A DNA stretch of 64,000 nucleotides from contig NZ_KQ758482.1 of assembly GCF_001456935.1 (NCBI RefSeq), forward strand, positions 1 through 64,000, in the 5' to 3' direction. Source of the stretch: [Bacillus] enclensis. GTDB taxonomy: Bacteria > Bacillota > Bacilli > Bacillales > Bacillaceae_B. Numbering within the stretch: position 1 is the first letter of the stretch; each line of letters starts with the position of its first letter. A program made the translations under genes and the position numbers. The notes under the pieces were generated by a model that saw only the letters and a list, made by a program, of their open reading frames with translations, did no database searches and was not told the origin of the DNA. Of this stretch, positions 27,378 to 36,655 are shown one piece after another.

Positions 27378-28532
27378 TTACACTACCATATTCACAATCT
27401 CTTCCACCCACTCTGCCTGCTCATCTAATCCAAGCAATGCAGAGAGGCGGCTATGTACATCCTTGAATTCCATCGCGATATTCTTCATCACTTCAAGAAT
27501 TCCTTCTGGATCCCTTCCGGTGCTCCAGCCTGCCAGAAGTTCCTGCTCCCTCTGATCAAAGGGAGACCTTTCCCCTTCATACTTAGACCAATCCCCCGGG
27601 GCATTCGGCTGTCTGCCGCTTGTCATATCCCATCCGGCGGCCACCGACCACCTCATCATATCCAATGAGTGCAAGGCATAATAAAGTTCTCCCCTCATCA
27701 CCCTCCTGTAGACTTCATGCATATGGGCAAAGAATTTACTTCTCCACACCTCGAATTCTATCAGCGAAGGTTCATAATAAAGGTCTCTTGATTGTTCACT
27801 GACTGCAGTGACGATTCCATTCGGATCATATTCTATCTGTGTTTCTTCTTTTAGATAGAGGGAAGGCCTCAAATCTTCTTGCTTATAGTAAAAAGCATCC
27901 ACCTTCACAAAGTTTTTATAGTGTGCTACCGTGTGCATCGCCCATGGAAAATCCTCGTAAAATAAGACATCTCCCCATCGCTCTGCCCTTCCCTTTTTGT
28001 TCTTTCTGTATTCTTCATACATTTCATCGTTAACTACAATCCGTAAATCAAGATCGGAATAACGATCGTGATTGCCTCTTGCCATTGATCCGCCGTAGAA
28101 AAAGGCGAGTATATGTTTATCATTTTCCAGGTCTTTTTTTATATATTCCTTGATTTTGTCCCGTTCGCTGATTAATTTGGCATCTCTTTGTTCTTGATTT
28201 CTTTCTACACTCACTTCCTCGCCCCTCTCTTTCACTAGATGGAAGTTCTCCTCCCTGATCTCATTTATTTCAGAAACGAGGAGAGCCTGAAATTGCTTAA
28301 ATAAATCTTGGATTTCTTCTTCTTGATTGATGAACTGGATGCTTCTTTCATACTCTTCTTCGTTTCTATAGCGGGTAATTTCCATCCATTTTGAAGGGTC
28401 ATCCCTGCTTTTAAGATGAAGTGAATGGGAGTCTATATGGCGGCTGTAGATTTCCCCTGCCTTTTCCTGAATTTCCAAGTACTCTGTTTCTTTATCCGGC
28501 TGGATATGATATTCATAGACTTTAATAAACAT
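27378..28532 (-). CDS. Nucleotidyltransferase with N-terminal ABM-like domain
   Basis: 384 residues. Residues 1 to about 90 (MFIKVYEYHIQPDKETEYLE... SRDDPSKWMEITRYRNEEEYERS) resemble the dimeric alpha/beta barrel of antibiotic-biosynthesis-monooxygenase proteins. From about 145 a nucleotidyltransferase domain carries GGSMARGNHDRYSDLDLRIVV, with the GS and DxD metal-binding motif intact. The C-terminal helical half has HAMHEVYRR-like segments as in aminoglycoside or lincosamide adenylyltransferases. The start follows GGAGAGGATGGAG; the 117-codon upstream extension has no ribosome site. Substrate unknown. Confidence 0.82.
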   Translation of the reverse strand: MFIKVYEYHIQPDKETEYLEIQEKAGEIYSRHIDSHSLHLKSRDDPSKWMEITRYRNEEEYERSIQFINQEEEIQDLFKQFQALLVSEINEIREENFHLVKERGEEVSVERNQEQRDAKLISERDKIKEYIKKDLENDKHILAFFYGGSMARGNHDRYSDLDLRIVVNDEMYEEYRKNKKGRAERWGDVLFYEDFPWAMHTVAHYKNFVKVDAFYYKQEDLRPSLYLKEETQIEYDPNGIVTAVSEQSRDLYYEPSLIEFEVWRSKFFAHMHEVYRRVMRGELYYALHSLDMMRWSVAAGWDMTSGRQPNAPGDWSKYEGERSPFDQREQELLAGWSTGRDPEGILEVMKNIAMEFKDVHSRLSALLGLDEQAEWVEEIVNMVV

Positions 28533-28698
28533 CTGTTTAACTCCATCCTCTCCCTGCCAACTAACGTAAATAGATAGTAGTACTTGAATTTTACCACATA
28601 TTACCTTCCTCTTTCTTTTCATTTCAGTTATTGTAAGAGTAAATAGAATAGACTTGGATATTGAATGATAACGGAAGATTTCGTATGGAGGATGGGAC

Positions 28699-30315
28699 AT
28701 GAAATCACATAATAAGCTTTGGAGAATGTGGAAAATCATTTCGCTTGCTGTTTCGATTGTCTTCAGGACGTATTGGTATGAGCTGAGGGGAAAATCGGAA
28801 GCAGAGAAAGACCGATTGTGGGAAAGGATCGGGCATGAGTTCAAATCAACGTTGTTTGAACTGAACGGGGTGCTGATCAAAGTAGGTCAGCTGATGAGTA
28901 TACGAGAAGACTTGCTGCCAAAAAGCTTTGTTGATCAGATTAAAGATCTGGTGGACCATGTCCCGCCTTCTCCATGGGAAGAAATAGAAAAGGTTCTGGA
29001 AAAGGAGTGGAAGTCTCCTGTCAAGACGAAACTGGAAACGATCGATAAGAGCGCAGTAGCTTCAGCTTCAATAGGGGAAGTGTATAAAGCGTGCCTTACA
29101 GATGGGACACCGGTGGCAGTTAAAGTTCAGCGTCCTGAAATTCCTGCACTGGTCAAGACCGACTTCAGGTCGCTTTCCATCATTCTGTGGTTTGTAAGAC
29201 ATTTTGCACCGATCCCAAAAGGATTTATCAATTTTAAGATGCTTTATAAAGAACTGAAACAGGTTATCGAACAAGAGCTTGATTTCTATAAAGAAATGAA
29301 CACGGCTATTAACTTCAGAAAAAGATTCAGTGAACATCCGGGTGTTAAAATCCCGAATGTCTATCCAGAACTGTGTACAGATAAAGTACTGGTCATGGAA
29401 TGGGTGGAGGGTGTGCGTCTTAACGACACTGTCCGGATTTCAGGCTTCGGTCTGGAAGGCGAAAAACTAGGTCAGCGTTTATTTCAACTCTTCCTTCCAC
29501 AATGGCTGGAGGCCGGTACATTCCATGCAGACCCTCATGCAGGGAACATATTGATTCAGCCTGATGGGACCTTTGTTTTATTGGACTTCGGAATGGTCGG
29601 TGAAATCACGAAACGCGACTCTGTTCATTTTCAACAACTGCTCGAAGGAATCTTGTTGAAAGACTACCATAAAGCAGCAGAAGCCCTTTCGCAATTAGGG
29701 TTCTTATTACCGGAAGCAGACCTTAAGAGCATTGAAAGAATGCTGGAGGAATTTGTATCGATCGACATGGAACAATTCAAACAGATGGATCTGATTTCTG
29801 TAAAAAAAGAGATGAACGATATGATGAAGACCCTGCCCATACAGGTCCCGACCCGCTTCATTTTCCTTGGCCGCTCGTTTGCCACGGTGGAAGGGCTTGT
29901 TTATACCCTCTGCCCTGAAAAAGAAACACTCGATATCATGAAGCCCGCTTTTCTTAAATGGGTGAAATCCACTGATCGCAGTAAATGGGACCTGCTCCTT
30001 AAATGGATAGGATCCCAACCTCTATTCCAGGGAATCCATAAAGTCCGTCAACTGATTGAAATTCCCGATCGATTGATTATACAAAAGGATGATCAGCAGA
30101 TAAAGAATTTCCGATTTACACTTTACGAAAATCAAAAGAAGCATGCTTTTATCCTCTTTGTCACAGGAATGATCTTTTTCAGCTATGGCTTTCAGGCAGA
30201 TACAGAAATCCTTTGGCAAGGGGGCACAGCAGTTTCAGCAATTGGGCTGGCAGGTTATCTCATTACTGGTATGAAACAGAAAAAGTGGTTGAAAAAAATT
30301 AAAAATCGCAGTTGA
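28699..30315 (+). CDS. ABC1/AarF/UbiB family kinase-like protein
   Basis: 538 residues. KxGQ motif in LIKVGQLMSIREDLLP, the Ala-rich loop ASASIGEVYKA replacing the Gly-rich loop, VAVKVQRP with the ATP-contacting Lys, ExD-type EQELDFYKE, catalytic FHADPHAGNIL and metal motif LLDFGMVGE. Two C-terminal membrane helices (about 485-525). Relatives (UbiB/Coq8) act as ATPases in quinone or lipid metabolism. TATGGAGGATGGGAC precedes the ATG. Divergent from the nucleotidyltransferase gene. Confidence 0.92.
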   Translation: MKSHNKLWRMWKIISLAVSIVFRTYWYELRGKSEAEKDRLWERIGHEFKSTLFELNGVLIKVGQLMSIREDLLPKSFVDQIKDLVDHVPPSPWEEIEKVLEKEWKSPVKTKLETIDKSAVASASIGEVYKACLTDGTPVAVKVQRPEIPALVKTDFRSLSIILWFVRHFAPIPKGFINFKMLYKELKQVIEQELDFYKEMNTAINFRKRFSEHPGVKIPNVYPELCTDKVLVMEWVEGVRLNDTVRISGFGLEGEKLGQRLFQLFLPQWLEAGTFHADPHAGNILIQPDGTFVLLDFGMVGEITKRDSVHFQQLLEGILLKDYHKAAEALSQLGFLLPEADLKSIERMLEEFVSIDMEQFKQMDLISVKKEMNDMMKTLPIQVPTRFIFLGRSFATVEGLVYTLCPEKETLDIMKPAFLKWVKSTDRSKWDLLLKWIGSQPLFQGIHKVRQLIEIPDRLIIQKDDQQIKNFRFTLYENQKKHAFILFVTGMIFFSYGFQADTEILWQGGTAVSAIGLAGYLITGMKQKKWLKKIKNRS

Positions 30316-30373
30316 ATTGTAAATTCTCATGTCTAAAGACAACCATTTTAGATTGGACTTTATACAACGCTAA

Positions 30374-30620
30374 TGATTTCCGTGCAAGACTTCGCTTTCC
30401 GCGGGTAGCCCGTGAGCCTCCTCGGCAAGCCTGCGGGAAGAAAAGCGAAGGGGCTTTGCTAAGAGGCGGTTGGAATAAGGCGAAGCGACCAAGAAGTTGC
30501 TCTTTGCCTTCTTGGTCGGTTTGACTTATGACATTTGCCTCTTAGTCCTGGAGCTGGACAAGTCTCACATAAGCTACTTTTCCCGCAGGAGTCTACGTCT
30601 TGCACTCCAATCAACCGCTG
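30374..30620. repeat. Family A repeat, copy 5
   Basis: TGATTTCCGTGCAAGACTTC at the left end and GTCTTGCACTCCAATCAACCGCTG at the right, 247 bp. The full inner module is present: AGAGGCGG, AATAAGGCG, a GAAGTTGC/GCCTTC-type stem, CTTATGACATTTGCCTCT. The right end faces the terminator and GGCTGGGACAA motif of the diguanylate cyclase gene. Confidence 0.82.
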
Positions 30621-30655
30621 AATGAGCTTAACCCTAATTGTACAAAGAACAAATT

Positions 30656-30734
30656 AAAAACCCGAACTAATTTGCCTCACCTTATGCAAATTAGTTCGGG
30701 TTTTACTTAGACTAAACAACTTTTGTCCCAGCCT
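30656..30734 (-). terminator. Terminator with GGCTGGGACAA motif after the diguanylate cyclase gene
   Basis: On the minus strand, 7 bp after the stop codon, comes AGGCTGGGACAAAAG, then the hairpin CCCGAACTAATTTGC...GCAAATTAGTTCGGG and TTTTT. The same arrangement recurs at 37412-37489 and 51199-51281, each next to a family A repeat. Confidence 0.8.
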
Positions 30735-30740
30735 CTTTCA

Positions 30741-31835
30741 TTATCTGTATGAGCATTCCCAGCTCGTACATACGATATTTCTGCCATTTTGTTTGGCTTT
30801 GTAGAGGGCTTCATCAGCATCTTGAAAAAGGGACTCTTCTTTCTCTTCCACAGGATTGAACGCTGAAACCCCTATGGAGACAGACAATTGGAGTTTCGCC
30901 TGATCCGGCAGAAGAAACCCTTGTTTAAATACCGCTTCCCTTACCCTGCCGGCAATTTCTTTTGCATCTTCAACCGTACATTTAGGAAGGAGAAGCGAAA
31001 ATTCCTCTCCCCCATTCCGGGATAAAATGTCACCCGATCTTGTCAATCTGCTCAATAATTCCGCAAGTTGTTTTAATACTTCGTCACCCGCCTGATGACC
31101 ATAAGTATCATTGATCTGCTTGAAATGATCAACATCAATCAGGCATATTGCGCATGTTTCATTTTCCTCGATCGCTTCTTTGACAATACGGTTATAATGG
31201 GTGTCAAACGAACGGACATTATAGAGGCCAGTAAGCGCATCCCGCTGGGCATTTTCTTTATATTGATAATAGCGTTCGCTCGTTTTTCTAATATAATCAA
31301 CGAAATACAGTGTCAGATACCCCCCGATGAGTGTACTGACAATGTGAAACAAGGCATAATCAAGCACGGTGCTGTAATCTTCAACGACGATATAAAGCGC
31401 AGCAGAGAAAATCAATTGACTGTACAGGAGCAGAGCGGTCCACCTTTTCCAGGGCCCTCCTTTCATATACCTCACGATCAAGCCTGCTCCACCTGCAATG
31501 GTAAGCATCATATAGAGCGCAACATAAGACGAGAAGTTGACGTCGATCAGAAAACGGCCCGTTATGATGACAACAGCTGAAATGATCGTCGGCAGGAATC
31601 CTCCATAAAACGCTACCAGGATGACCGGGATGTGCCTGAGATCAAGGATCGTGATATTATTGACACCGATGCTGTAGTGCATAAGGATGACACCAAGTAA
31701 ACCCGCCAGTATACCATCGACTATTTTTATGTAGAATGGTGAACTCATGGTCAGCCTGTTTTTCCTGAACAGCTGATGCCACACAAACGTGAACGACATT
31801 AGGAGCGAAATATTTATTACTAGATCACTAATCAT
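30741..31835 (-). CDS. Membrane-bound diguanylate cyclase (5TMR_LYT-GGDEF, DgcK-like)
   Basis: 364 residues. The N-terminal half has six hydrophobic segments of LytS/5TMR type with NITILDLRHIPVILVAFYGGFLPTII. The GGDEF domain spans about 200-360: DALTGLYNVRSFD, LIDVDHFKQINDTYGH and active site NGGEEFS. RSGD five residues before GGEEF is an I-site for product inhibition by c-di-GMP. Start is the ATG after GTGAGGAAAGATCCAGAT; an upstream GTG lacks a site. Domain layout equals B. subtilis DgcK (YhcK). Confidence 0.9.
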   Translation of the reverse strand: MISDLVINISLLMSFTFVWHQLFRKNRLTMSSPFYIKIVDGILAGLLGVILMHYSIGVNNITILDLRHIPVILVAFYGGFLPTIISAVVIITGRFLIDVNFSSYVALYMMLTIAGGAGLIVRYMKGGPWKRWTALLLYSQLIFSAALYIVVEDYSTVLDYALFHIVSTLIGGYLTLYFVDYIRKTSERYYQYKENAQRDALTGLYNVRSFDTHYNRIVKEAIEENETCAICLIDVDHFKQINDTYGHQAGDEVLKQLAELLSRLTRSGDILSRNGGEEFSLLLPKCTVEDAKEIAGRVREAVFKQGFLLPDQAKLQLSVSIGVSAFNPVEEKEESLFQDADEALYKAKQNGRNIVCTSWECSYR

Positions 31836-31931
31836 ATCTGGATCTTTCCTCACATTTTTTGTATAGGTAAATTATACCGTATTACCGTATGAGTTTTCAC
31901 GTTTTATTTAAATTTTACTCTAATCCCGCTT

Positions 31932-31985
31932 TTGGTTTCCGTGCAAGACTATGCTATCAGGGGGTGACCCGTGAGCCTTCTGATA
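31932..31985. repeat. Family A repeat, copy 6 (left-end fragment)
   Basis: TTTCCGTGCAAGACTATGC then GGGGTGACCCGTGAGCCTTCTGA, the first 50 or so bases of a family A unit, then sequence unrelated to the family. The following 110 bp (to 32095) show nothing I can assign. Confidence 0.65.
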
Positions 31986-32102
31986 TGAACGAGACCACCA
32001 AAAAATTGACCCACACAGATTTTGGTTATGTTTTTAGGCAATCTTAAATAGACAAGCTCTTTTTGACTTCTCTACTTATTTGGTTCCATACATTGCCGCT
32101 AT

Positions 32103-32223
32103 TTATTTCCGTGCAAAACTTCGCTTTCCGCGGGCGGTGGGACTTCGCTCAGAGGCGGGTGGCATAAGAAGAATTGGCCACTTCTCCCGAAGGAGTCTTC
32201 GTCTTGCACTCCATTCAAAAGCT
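32103..32223. repeat. Family A repeat, copy 7 (internally deleted)
   Basis: TATTTCCGTGCAAAACTTCGC at the left and GTCTTGCACTCCATTCAAAAGCTG at the right with only about 120 bp between ends; one arm of the inner module (AGAGGCGGGTGGCATAAG) remains. Confidence 0.7.
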
Positions 32224-32288
32224 GAATTTGACTTATATATTCTTATCTCACTAAACTCACTTAATGACCTCTTACTATTCATCCGGCA

Positions 32289-32597
32289 TCATAACAGGTG
32301 ATGTCGATATCGTCCCAAATCTACTTTACCTTTATCATTTAAAAGTACACCTTCTGATTGAAGGAGGTGTTGTTGGTAATTGTATTGTCCTTCTTCTTTG
32401 AAACCGATTTCCCCTTTGCTGTTTATGACCCGGTGCCAGGGGAGATCATGTTTGCTGCTCATTGAATGGAGGATTCTTACCACTTGCCTGGCTCCTCTTG
32501 GACTTCCGGCGTATGCGGCTATCTGCCCGTAGGTCATGACTTTCCCGGAAGGAATGGATTTTATGATGGCTATGGCTTTTTCTGTGAAACGTTCCAA
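32289..32597 (-). CDS. Alkyltransferase-like protein (ATL, MGMT fold without catalytic Cys)
   Basis: 102 residues, only the DNA-binding half of O6-alkylguanine-DNA alkyltransferases. The active-site PCHRV is replaced by PWHRVI, so alkyl transfer is impossible. ATL proteins with Trp here bind O6-alkylguanine and flag it for nucleotide excision repair. The HTH segment GKVMTYGQIAAYAGSPRGARQV and Arg finger are intact. Start is TTG behind AAGGAGTAAAAATCAT. Lies opposite the HAD gene. Confidence 0.92.
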   Translation of the reverse strand: MERFTEKAIAIIKSIPSGKVMTYGQIAAYAGSPRGARQVVRILHSMSSKHDLPWHRVINSKGEIGFKEEGQYNYQQHLLQSEGVLLNDKGKVDLGRYRHHLL

Positions 32598-32756
32598 ATG
32601 ATTTTTACTCCTTCACAATTGATATGTTTAGTCTTCCTGATTATATGCAATAGTAATAGAGGATGAAAGAAAGATGCAGATAAAGTCTCTTTCCTACACT
32701 AATCTATACTTTTATATTAAACTAAACAGTAGCAAATTTGAGAGGACGTGAAAGTA

Positions 32757-33506
32757 ATGACAATTAAATTGATTGCGCTTGATATGGACGGGACTCTTGT
32801 GAATCATGAGGGCGAGGTTTCCCCGGAAAATGAAAAAGCCATCCAGAGGGCAAAAGAAAAGGGAATCCATGTGGTATTGAGTACAGGGCGTTCTCTTCGT
32901 AACTGCAGGGATATTTCCGACCAGCTTGGCCGTTCTTCTTATTTAATAACGGTGAATGGCGGCGAAATTTACGATCATGAATATAATCTGGTGGACAGTA
33001 CCCATCTGGATACCAAACTTGTAAAAGCACTGTGGGCATTAAAGGAAAAACATGATGTATACTTCTGGTCATCGACCACACAGGGCATATTCAATACCCA
33101 AAACCCTTTCGATCAGGAAATAGATGCTTATAATTGGTTGAAGTTCGGCTTCGATATCCAGGACGATGAAGTGCGTAAAGTGGTGATGGACGAATTGTTG
33201 AAAAATGAAGCACTCGAAATTACCAATTCCAGTCCGACGAATATTGAAATCAATCCAGCTGGCGTGAACAAAGCGGCTGCACTTGTAAAGGTATGTGAAC
33301 GGCTGGACTTGTCCATGGAAGAAGTCATGGCGGTTGGTGACAGTATGAATGATATAGCCATGATCCGGGAATCAGGTTTTGGAGTGGCAATGGGAAATGC
33401 ACAGGAAGCAGTGAAGGAAGCTGCCGACTGGGTCACAGGCATCAATACAGATCACGGAGTAGCACAGGCGATCGACAAGGTGCTTGCTGCTGTCGAATCT
33501 AAATAA
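32757..33506 (+). CDS. Cof-type HAD phosphatase
   Basis: 249 residues. HAD motifs: I LIALDMDGTLVN, II LSTGRSL, III Lys in GVNKAAAL, IV GDSMNDIAMI. Type IIB cap between motifs II and III. Acts on small phosphosugars or phosphate esters; substrate unknown. I use the ATG 10 bp after AGAGGA; a GTG three codons upstream is too close to that site. Confidence 0.9.
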   Translation: MTIKLIALDMDGTLVNHEGEVSPENEKAIQRAKEKGIHVVLSTGRSLRNCRDISDQLGRSSYLITVNGGEIYDHEYNLVDSTHLDTKLVKALWALKEKHDVYFWSSTTQGIFNTQNPFDQEIDAYNWLKFGFDIQDDEVRKVVMDELLKNEALEITNSSPTNIEINPAGVNKAAALVKVCERLDLSMEEVMAVGDSMNDIAMIRESGFGVAMGNAQEAVKEAADWVTGINTDHGVAQAIDKVLAAVESK

Positions 33507-33535
33507 CAAGCACTTTTCTGCAAGCTGATAATAAA

Positions 33536-33572
33536 AAGCGTGATCCCTTTGAAAAGGGATCACGCTTTTTTA
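33536..33572. terminator. Bidirectional terminator HAD/clpE
   Basis: AAAAGCGTGATCCC-TTTTGAAAA-GGGATCACGCTTTTTT between convergent genes. Confidence 0.9.
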
Positions 33573-33581
33573 ATAGTAGAA

Positions 33582-35717
33582 TTACTTAACAGTGATTTCA
33601 TCATTTTCAAGAGTCACTGTCACTTGTTTCACTTCTTCTTCCTCCAGAAGCAGATCGGCGATTTTGTCCTCTACCCTTTCCTGGATTACCCGGCGCAACG
33701 GACGGGCACCGAATTCAGGGTGATAGCCAAGTTCAACAAGCTTATCTTTTGCCTCTTTTTCAAAGCTGACCGTAATGTTTTGATCATTCAATTCTTGTTG
33801 AAGATCTTCAAGCATCAAATCAAGTATTTGAAGAAGCTCTTCTTTATGAAGTGACTGGAATTCAATGATACTATCAAAACGATTCAAGAATTCCGGCTTG
33901 AAGTAAGAACCAAGTGATTGAAGGATGTTCGTTTCCTTCACGGCATCCGTGCCCCCGGTGGCAAACCCTACGACTGCTTCCTTGACATTCGTCACACCTG
34001 CATTACTTGTCATGATGATGACTGTATCTTTGAAGCTTACGGTTCTTCCCTGGCTGTCTGTCAAACGGCCGTCTTCAAGTATTTGCAGGAACATATGCTG
34101 AACATCGGGATGAGCCTTCTCGATTTCGTCCAGCAGAATGATTGAGTAAGGGTTCCTTCTTACTTTTTCAGTCAATTGCCCGGATTCTTCATGACCTACA
34201 TAGCCCGGAGGTGAACCGATCAGTTTGGATACGGAATGTTTCTCCATATATTCACTCATGTCCAGGCGGAGCATGCTGTCTTTGGAACCGAATAGTTCCT
34301 CAGCCAGCGTCTTCGTCAATTCGGTCTTACCGACGCCAGTCGGTCCCACAAATAAGAATGTACCGATTGGGCGGTGTTTCGCCTTCAAGCCTGCCCGGCT
34401 GCGTCGGATCGCTTTCGCCACCTTTTTCACCGCCTCTGCCTGCCCAATCACTTTATTTGAAAGGTTCATTTCAAGCTCTTTCATTCGTTTCTTGTCATCA
34501 CTTTGAAGTTTGCCGACCGGAATGCCCGTCTTCGCTTCAATGATTGACTGGATCAGCTCAGGTCCTACTTCCGTTCTTCCCTTGACACCGCCGTTCTCAA
34601 GCTGCTTTTCAATTTCTTTTTCCTGGTCACGCAGTTTTGCTGCTTCTTCGTAACGCTCTTCTTTGGTAGCCTGCTCTTTCATTGCATGGATTTCTTTCAA
34701 TTTCTGATGAAGTGCAGATGTATCTTTCCCTTCTGACTGAAGGTTCATTTTCGCACCCGCTTCGTCCATCAAGTCGATCGCTTTATCCGGAAGGAAACGA
34801 TCCTGGATATAACGGTGAGACAATTTCACGCATGCCTCGATGGTTTCATCTGTAAAAGTGACACCATGATACTCCTCATACTTACTGCGCAGCCCCTTTA
34901 AGATGTCAATGGACTGCTCGGGAGTCGGTTCATTCACCATTACCGGCTGGAAACGGCGTTCAAGAGCCGCGTCCTTTTCGATTTGGCGATATTCCTTAAG
35001 TGTGGTCGCCCCGATCACCTGCAGTTCACCACGTGCAAGTGCAGGTTTTAAAATATTGCCTGCATCCATGGAACCTTCGGCAGATCCTGCTCCGACCAGC
35101 TGATGAATTTCGTCGATGAATAACATGACATTCTTGCGGTTTTGAAGCTCGCTGATGATGGCTTTCAATCGTTCTTCAAACGACCCGCGGACACCGGTAC
35201 CGGCGGTCAATGAAGCTACGTCCATCACATACACTTCTTTGTTCAACAGCTTGGACGGTACCTCCCCATCAACGATCTTCAGTGCCAGTCCTTCCGCGAT
35301 TGCTGTTTTACCGACACCCGGTTCACCGATGAGTACAGGGTTGTTCTTATTACGTCTGTTCAGGATTTCAATGACTCGCTCGACCTCTTTATCCCTTCCG
35401 ATAACAGGATCGATCAGACCAGCCCTGGCAGCATGGGTTACGTTGCGGCCAAATTGATCAAGAATACCGCCGCCATTTCCCCCAGTTTCCGTTTTAAGCT
35501 CCTGGTGATTTGATCCGGATGCGTGCGGCTGGGCTCCACCCATACTCATGCCTTTGAACAATTCATCAAACGGGAAACCGCCATTTAATCCTGATGGCAT
35601 TTTAGATTGTTGTTGTTGGAAGCATTCCGTACACATCTGCATTCTTGTCTTATGGTTGTTGACTCTTTTGTACACTTCCACTGTTGCCTGGTTCTGATGA
35701 CATACCTGACATTTCAT
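33582..35717 (-). CDS. clpE: ATP-dependent Clp protease ATP-binding subunit ClpE
   Basis: 711 residues. N-terminal zinc finger with CQVC and CTEC pairs (residues 3-6 and about 29-32), the ClpE hallmark. Two AAA+ domains: Walker [14 protein letters not shown] and [17 protein letters not shown]-type coiled segment ([19 protein letters not shown]) lies between. VGFATGG after the second domain may be the ClpP-docking loop. ClpE-ClpP removes aggregated proteins under heat and disulfide stress and destabilises CtsR. Two CtsR operators overlap its promoter. GGAGGTAATACTGT precedes the ATG. Confidence 0.97.
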   Translation of the reverse strand: MKCQVCHQNQATVEVYKRVNNHKTRMQMCTECFQQQQSKMPSGLNGGFPFDELFKGMSMGGAQPHASGSNHQELKTETGGNGGGILDQFGRNVTHAARAGLIDPVIGRDKEVERVIEILNRRNKNNPVLIGEPGVGKTAIAEGLALKIVDGEVPSKLLNKEVYVMDVASLTAGTGVRGSFEERLKAIISELQNRKNVMLFIDEIHQLVGAGSAEGSMDAGNILKPALARGELQVIGATTLKEYRQIEKDAALERRFQPVMVNEPTPEQSIDILKGLRSKYEEYHGVTFTDETIEACVKLSHRYIQDRFLPDKAIDLMDEAGAKMNLQSEGKDTSALHQKLKEIHAMKEQATKEERYEEAAKLRDQEKEIEKQLENGGVKGRTEVGPELIQSIIEAKTGIPVGKLQSDDKKRMKELEMNLSNKVIGQAEAVKKVAKAIRRSRAGLKAKHRPIGTFLFVGPTGVGKTELTKTLAEELFGSKDSMLRLDMSEYMEKHSVSKLIGSPPGYVGHEESGQLTEKVRRNPYSIILLDEIEKAHPDVQHMFLQILEDGRLTDSQGRTVSFKDTVIIMTSNAGVTNVKEAVVGFATGGTDAVKETNILQSLGSYFKPEFLNRFDSIIEFQSLHKEELLQILDLMLEDLQQELNDQNITVSFEKEAKDKLVELGYHPEFGARPLRRVIQERVEDKIADLLLEEEEVKQVTVTLENDEITVK

Positions 35718-35797
35718 ACAGTATTACCTCCTATTGAATTCGTTTTTATATAGTAACCATTTGTTTAAATAATTTATTGAAGGTCAAGAGATCATTG

Positions 35798-35820
35798 TTT
35801 GACTTTGACTTTCTTTGACC
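35798..35820. promoter_or_regulatory. CtsR operator 2 downstream of the clpE start point
   Basis: Minus strand GGTCAAA-GAA-AGTCAAA followed directly by another GTCAAA, i.e. two and a half CtsR heptads, 18 bp from operator 1. Multiple CtsR sites before clpE are also known in B. subtilis. Confidence 0.82.
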
Positions 35821-35830
35821 TTATGACTAC

Positions 35831-35859
35831 ATTATAATTTGACCTTTTTTGACTTTCAA
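35831..35859 (-). promoter_or_regulatory. clpE sigma-A promoter
   Basis: Minus strand TTGAAA (35854-35859), 17-bp spacer, perfect TATAAT (35831-35836), about 115 bp upstream of clpE. Confidence 0.85.
35838..35854. promoter_or_regulatory. CtsR operator 1, inside the clpE promoter spacer
   Basis: TTTGACCTTTTTTGACT: minus strand AGTCAAA-AAA-GGTCAAA, the direct heptad repeat of CtsR (RGTCAAANANRGTCAAA). It fills the -35/-10 spacer, so bound CtsR should block RNA polymerase. Confidence 0.85.
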
Positions 35860-35918
35860 GGTTTTTGCTTATGGAAATTTTTAGCCTAAACTCTAACCCC
35901 TTATATGTAAAAATATAA

Positions 35919-35946
35919 AAGCTGGCTAGAAATTCGCCAGCTTCCC
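35919..35946 (-). terminator. Terminator after the 206-aa hypothetical gene
   Basis: Minus strand GCTGGCGAATTTCTAGCCAGC followed by TTTTAT. Confidence 0.75.
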
Positions 35947-35951
35947 CCCTG

Positions 35952-36572
35952 TTAATACCACAAATCACATTCGTCATATTCGTAGTCAACTTTGTACGAG
36001 TTATTTTTGGATTTGTTGTTTTCATTTTTACTATCTTCTTTACTGTCATTGCTTTGAACCTGATTATTTTTTGATTTATTTTTACGTCGTGATGCTGCTC
36101 CATCAATCAGTTTCATAAGATCCATGCCCTGGACAAGGTTCAATAGGTTCATCGGGATGATATTCCCTGCTCCCCCATTCCCCTGAAGCATAGAACTGAA
36201 GCCATTCATCAGCGACTTCGCGTCAAGTTCTTTACCAGTCGTCAATTGGCTGAGCTGCTGCTTAAAAACATCATTGTTTAGAATCCCATTCATCAGTTGC
36301 TGAAGGGTATCTGTGTTGAGTGCATCCGCCTTCAAGAATGCTGCCGCTTTATCTTTCAGTGGCTCCATTCCCTTAAGGTTTTCCGGGATGATGGATTCAA
36401 GGTGAGTTTTTAGAGAATCGGAATGACCCTTTATCTCTTTATTCAGTTCATTCTCTTTAATCGAAGAAGTCATCATTTCAAGAACCGACTCGATAGGTAA
36501 TTGCCCGTCTTCTTTCTTGACTTGTTCCTGAAAAAGTTTGTAGAGCTCTTCTATCATATTTTTGTTATCCAT
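35952..36572 (-). CDS. Hypothetical protein with Lys/Asn/Ser-rich tail
   Basis: 206 residues, not recognised. About 1-165 is helical, with Leu/Met-rich segments (LLNLVQGMDLMKLIDG). The last 40 residues are low complexity and charged (KNKSKNNQVQSNDSKEDSKN) and end YEYDECDLWY. This composition recalls spore coat or crust proteins, but no family can be named. AAGGAGGACCATATAC precedes the ATG. A tiny membrane protein lies just upstream on the same strand. Confidence 0.8.
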   Translation of the reverse strand: MDNKNMIEELYKLFQEQVKKEDGQLPIESVLEMMTSSIKENELNKEIKGHSDSLKTHLESIIPENLKGMEPLKDKAAAFLKADALNTDTLQQLMNGILNNDVFKQQLSQLTTGKELDAKSLMNGFSSMLQGNGGAGNIIPMNLLNLVQGMDLMKLIDGAASRRKNKSKNNQVQSNDSKEDSKNENNKSKNNSYKVDYEYDECDLWY

Positions 36573-36655
36573 GTATATGGTCCTCCTTTCTATTCATGTG
36601 AAAAGTTTATAGAAAGCGGTTGTGATAACCGCTTTCCATCGTCTTTCATCTGTTC

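Noticed and set aside
28533..28880. 117-codon N-terminal extension of the nucleotidyltransferase
   Set aside because: The internal Met has a strong GGAGAGGATGGAG site and the extension overlaps the divergent promoter region of the ABC1 kinase gene.
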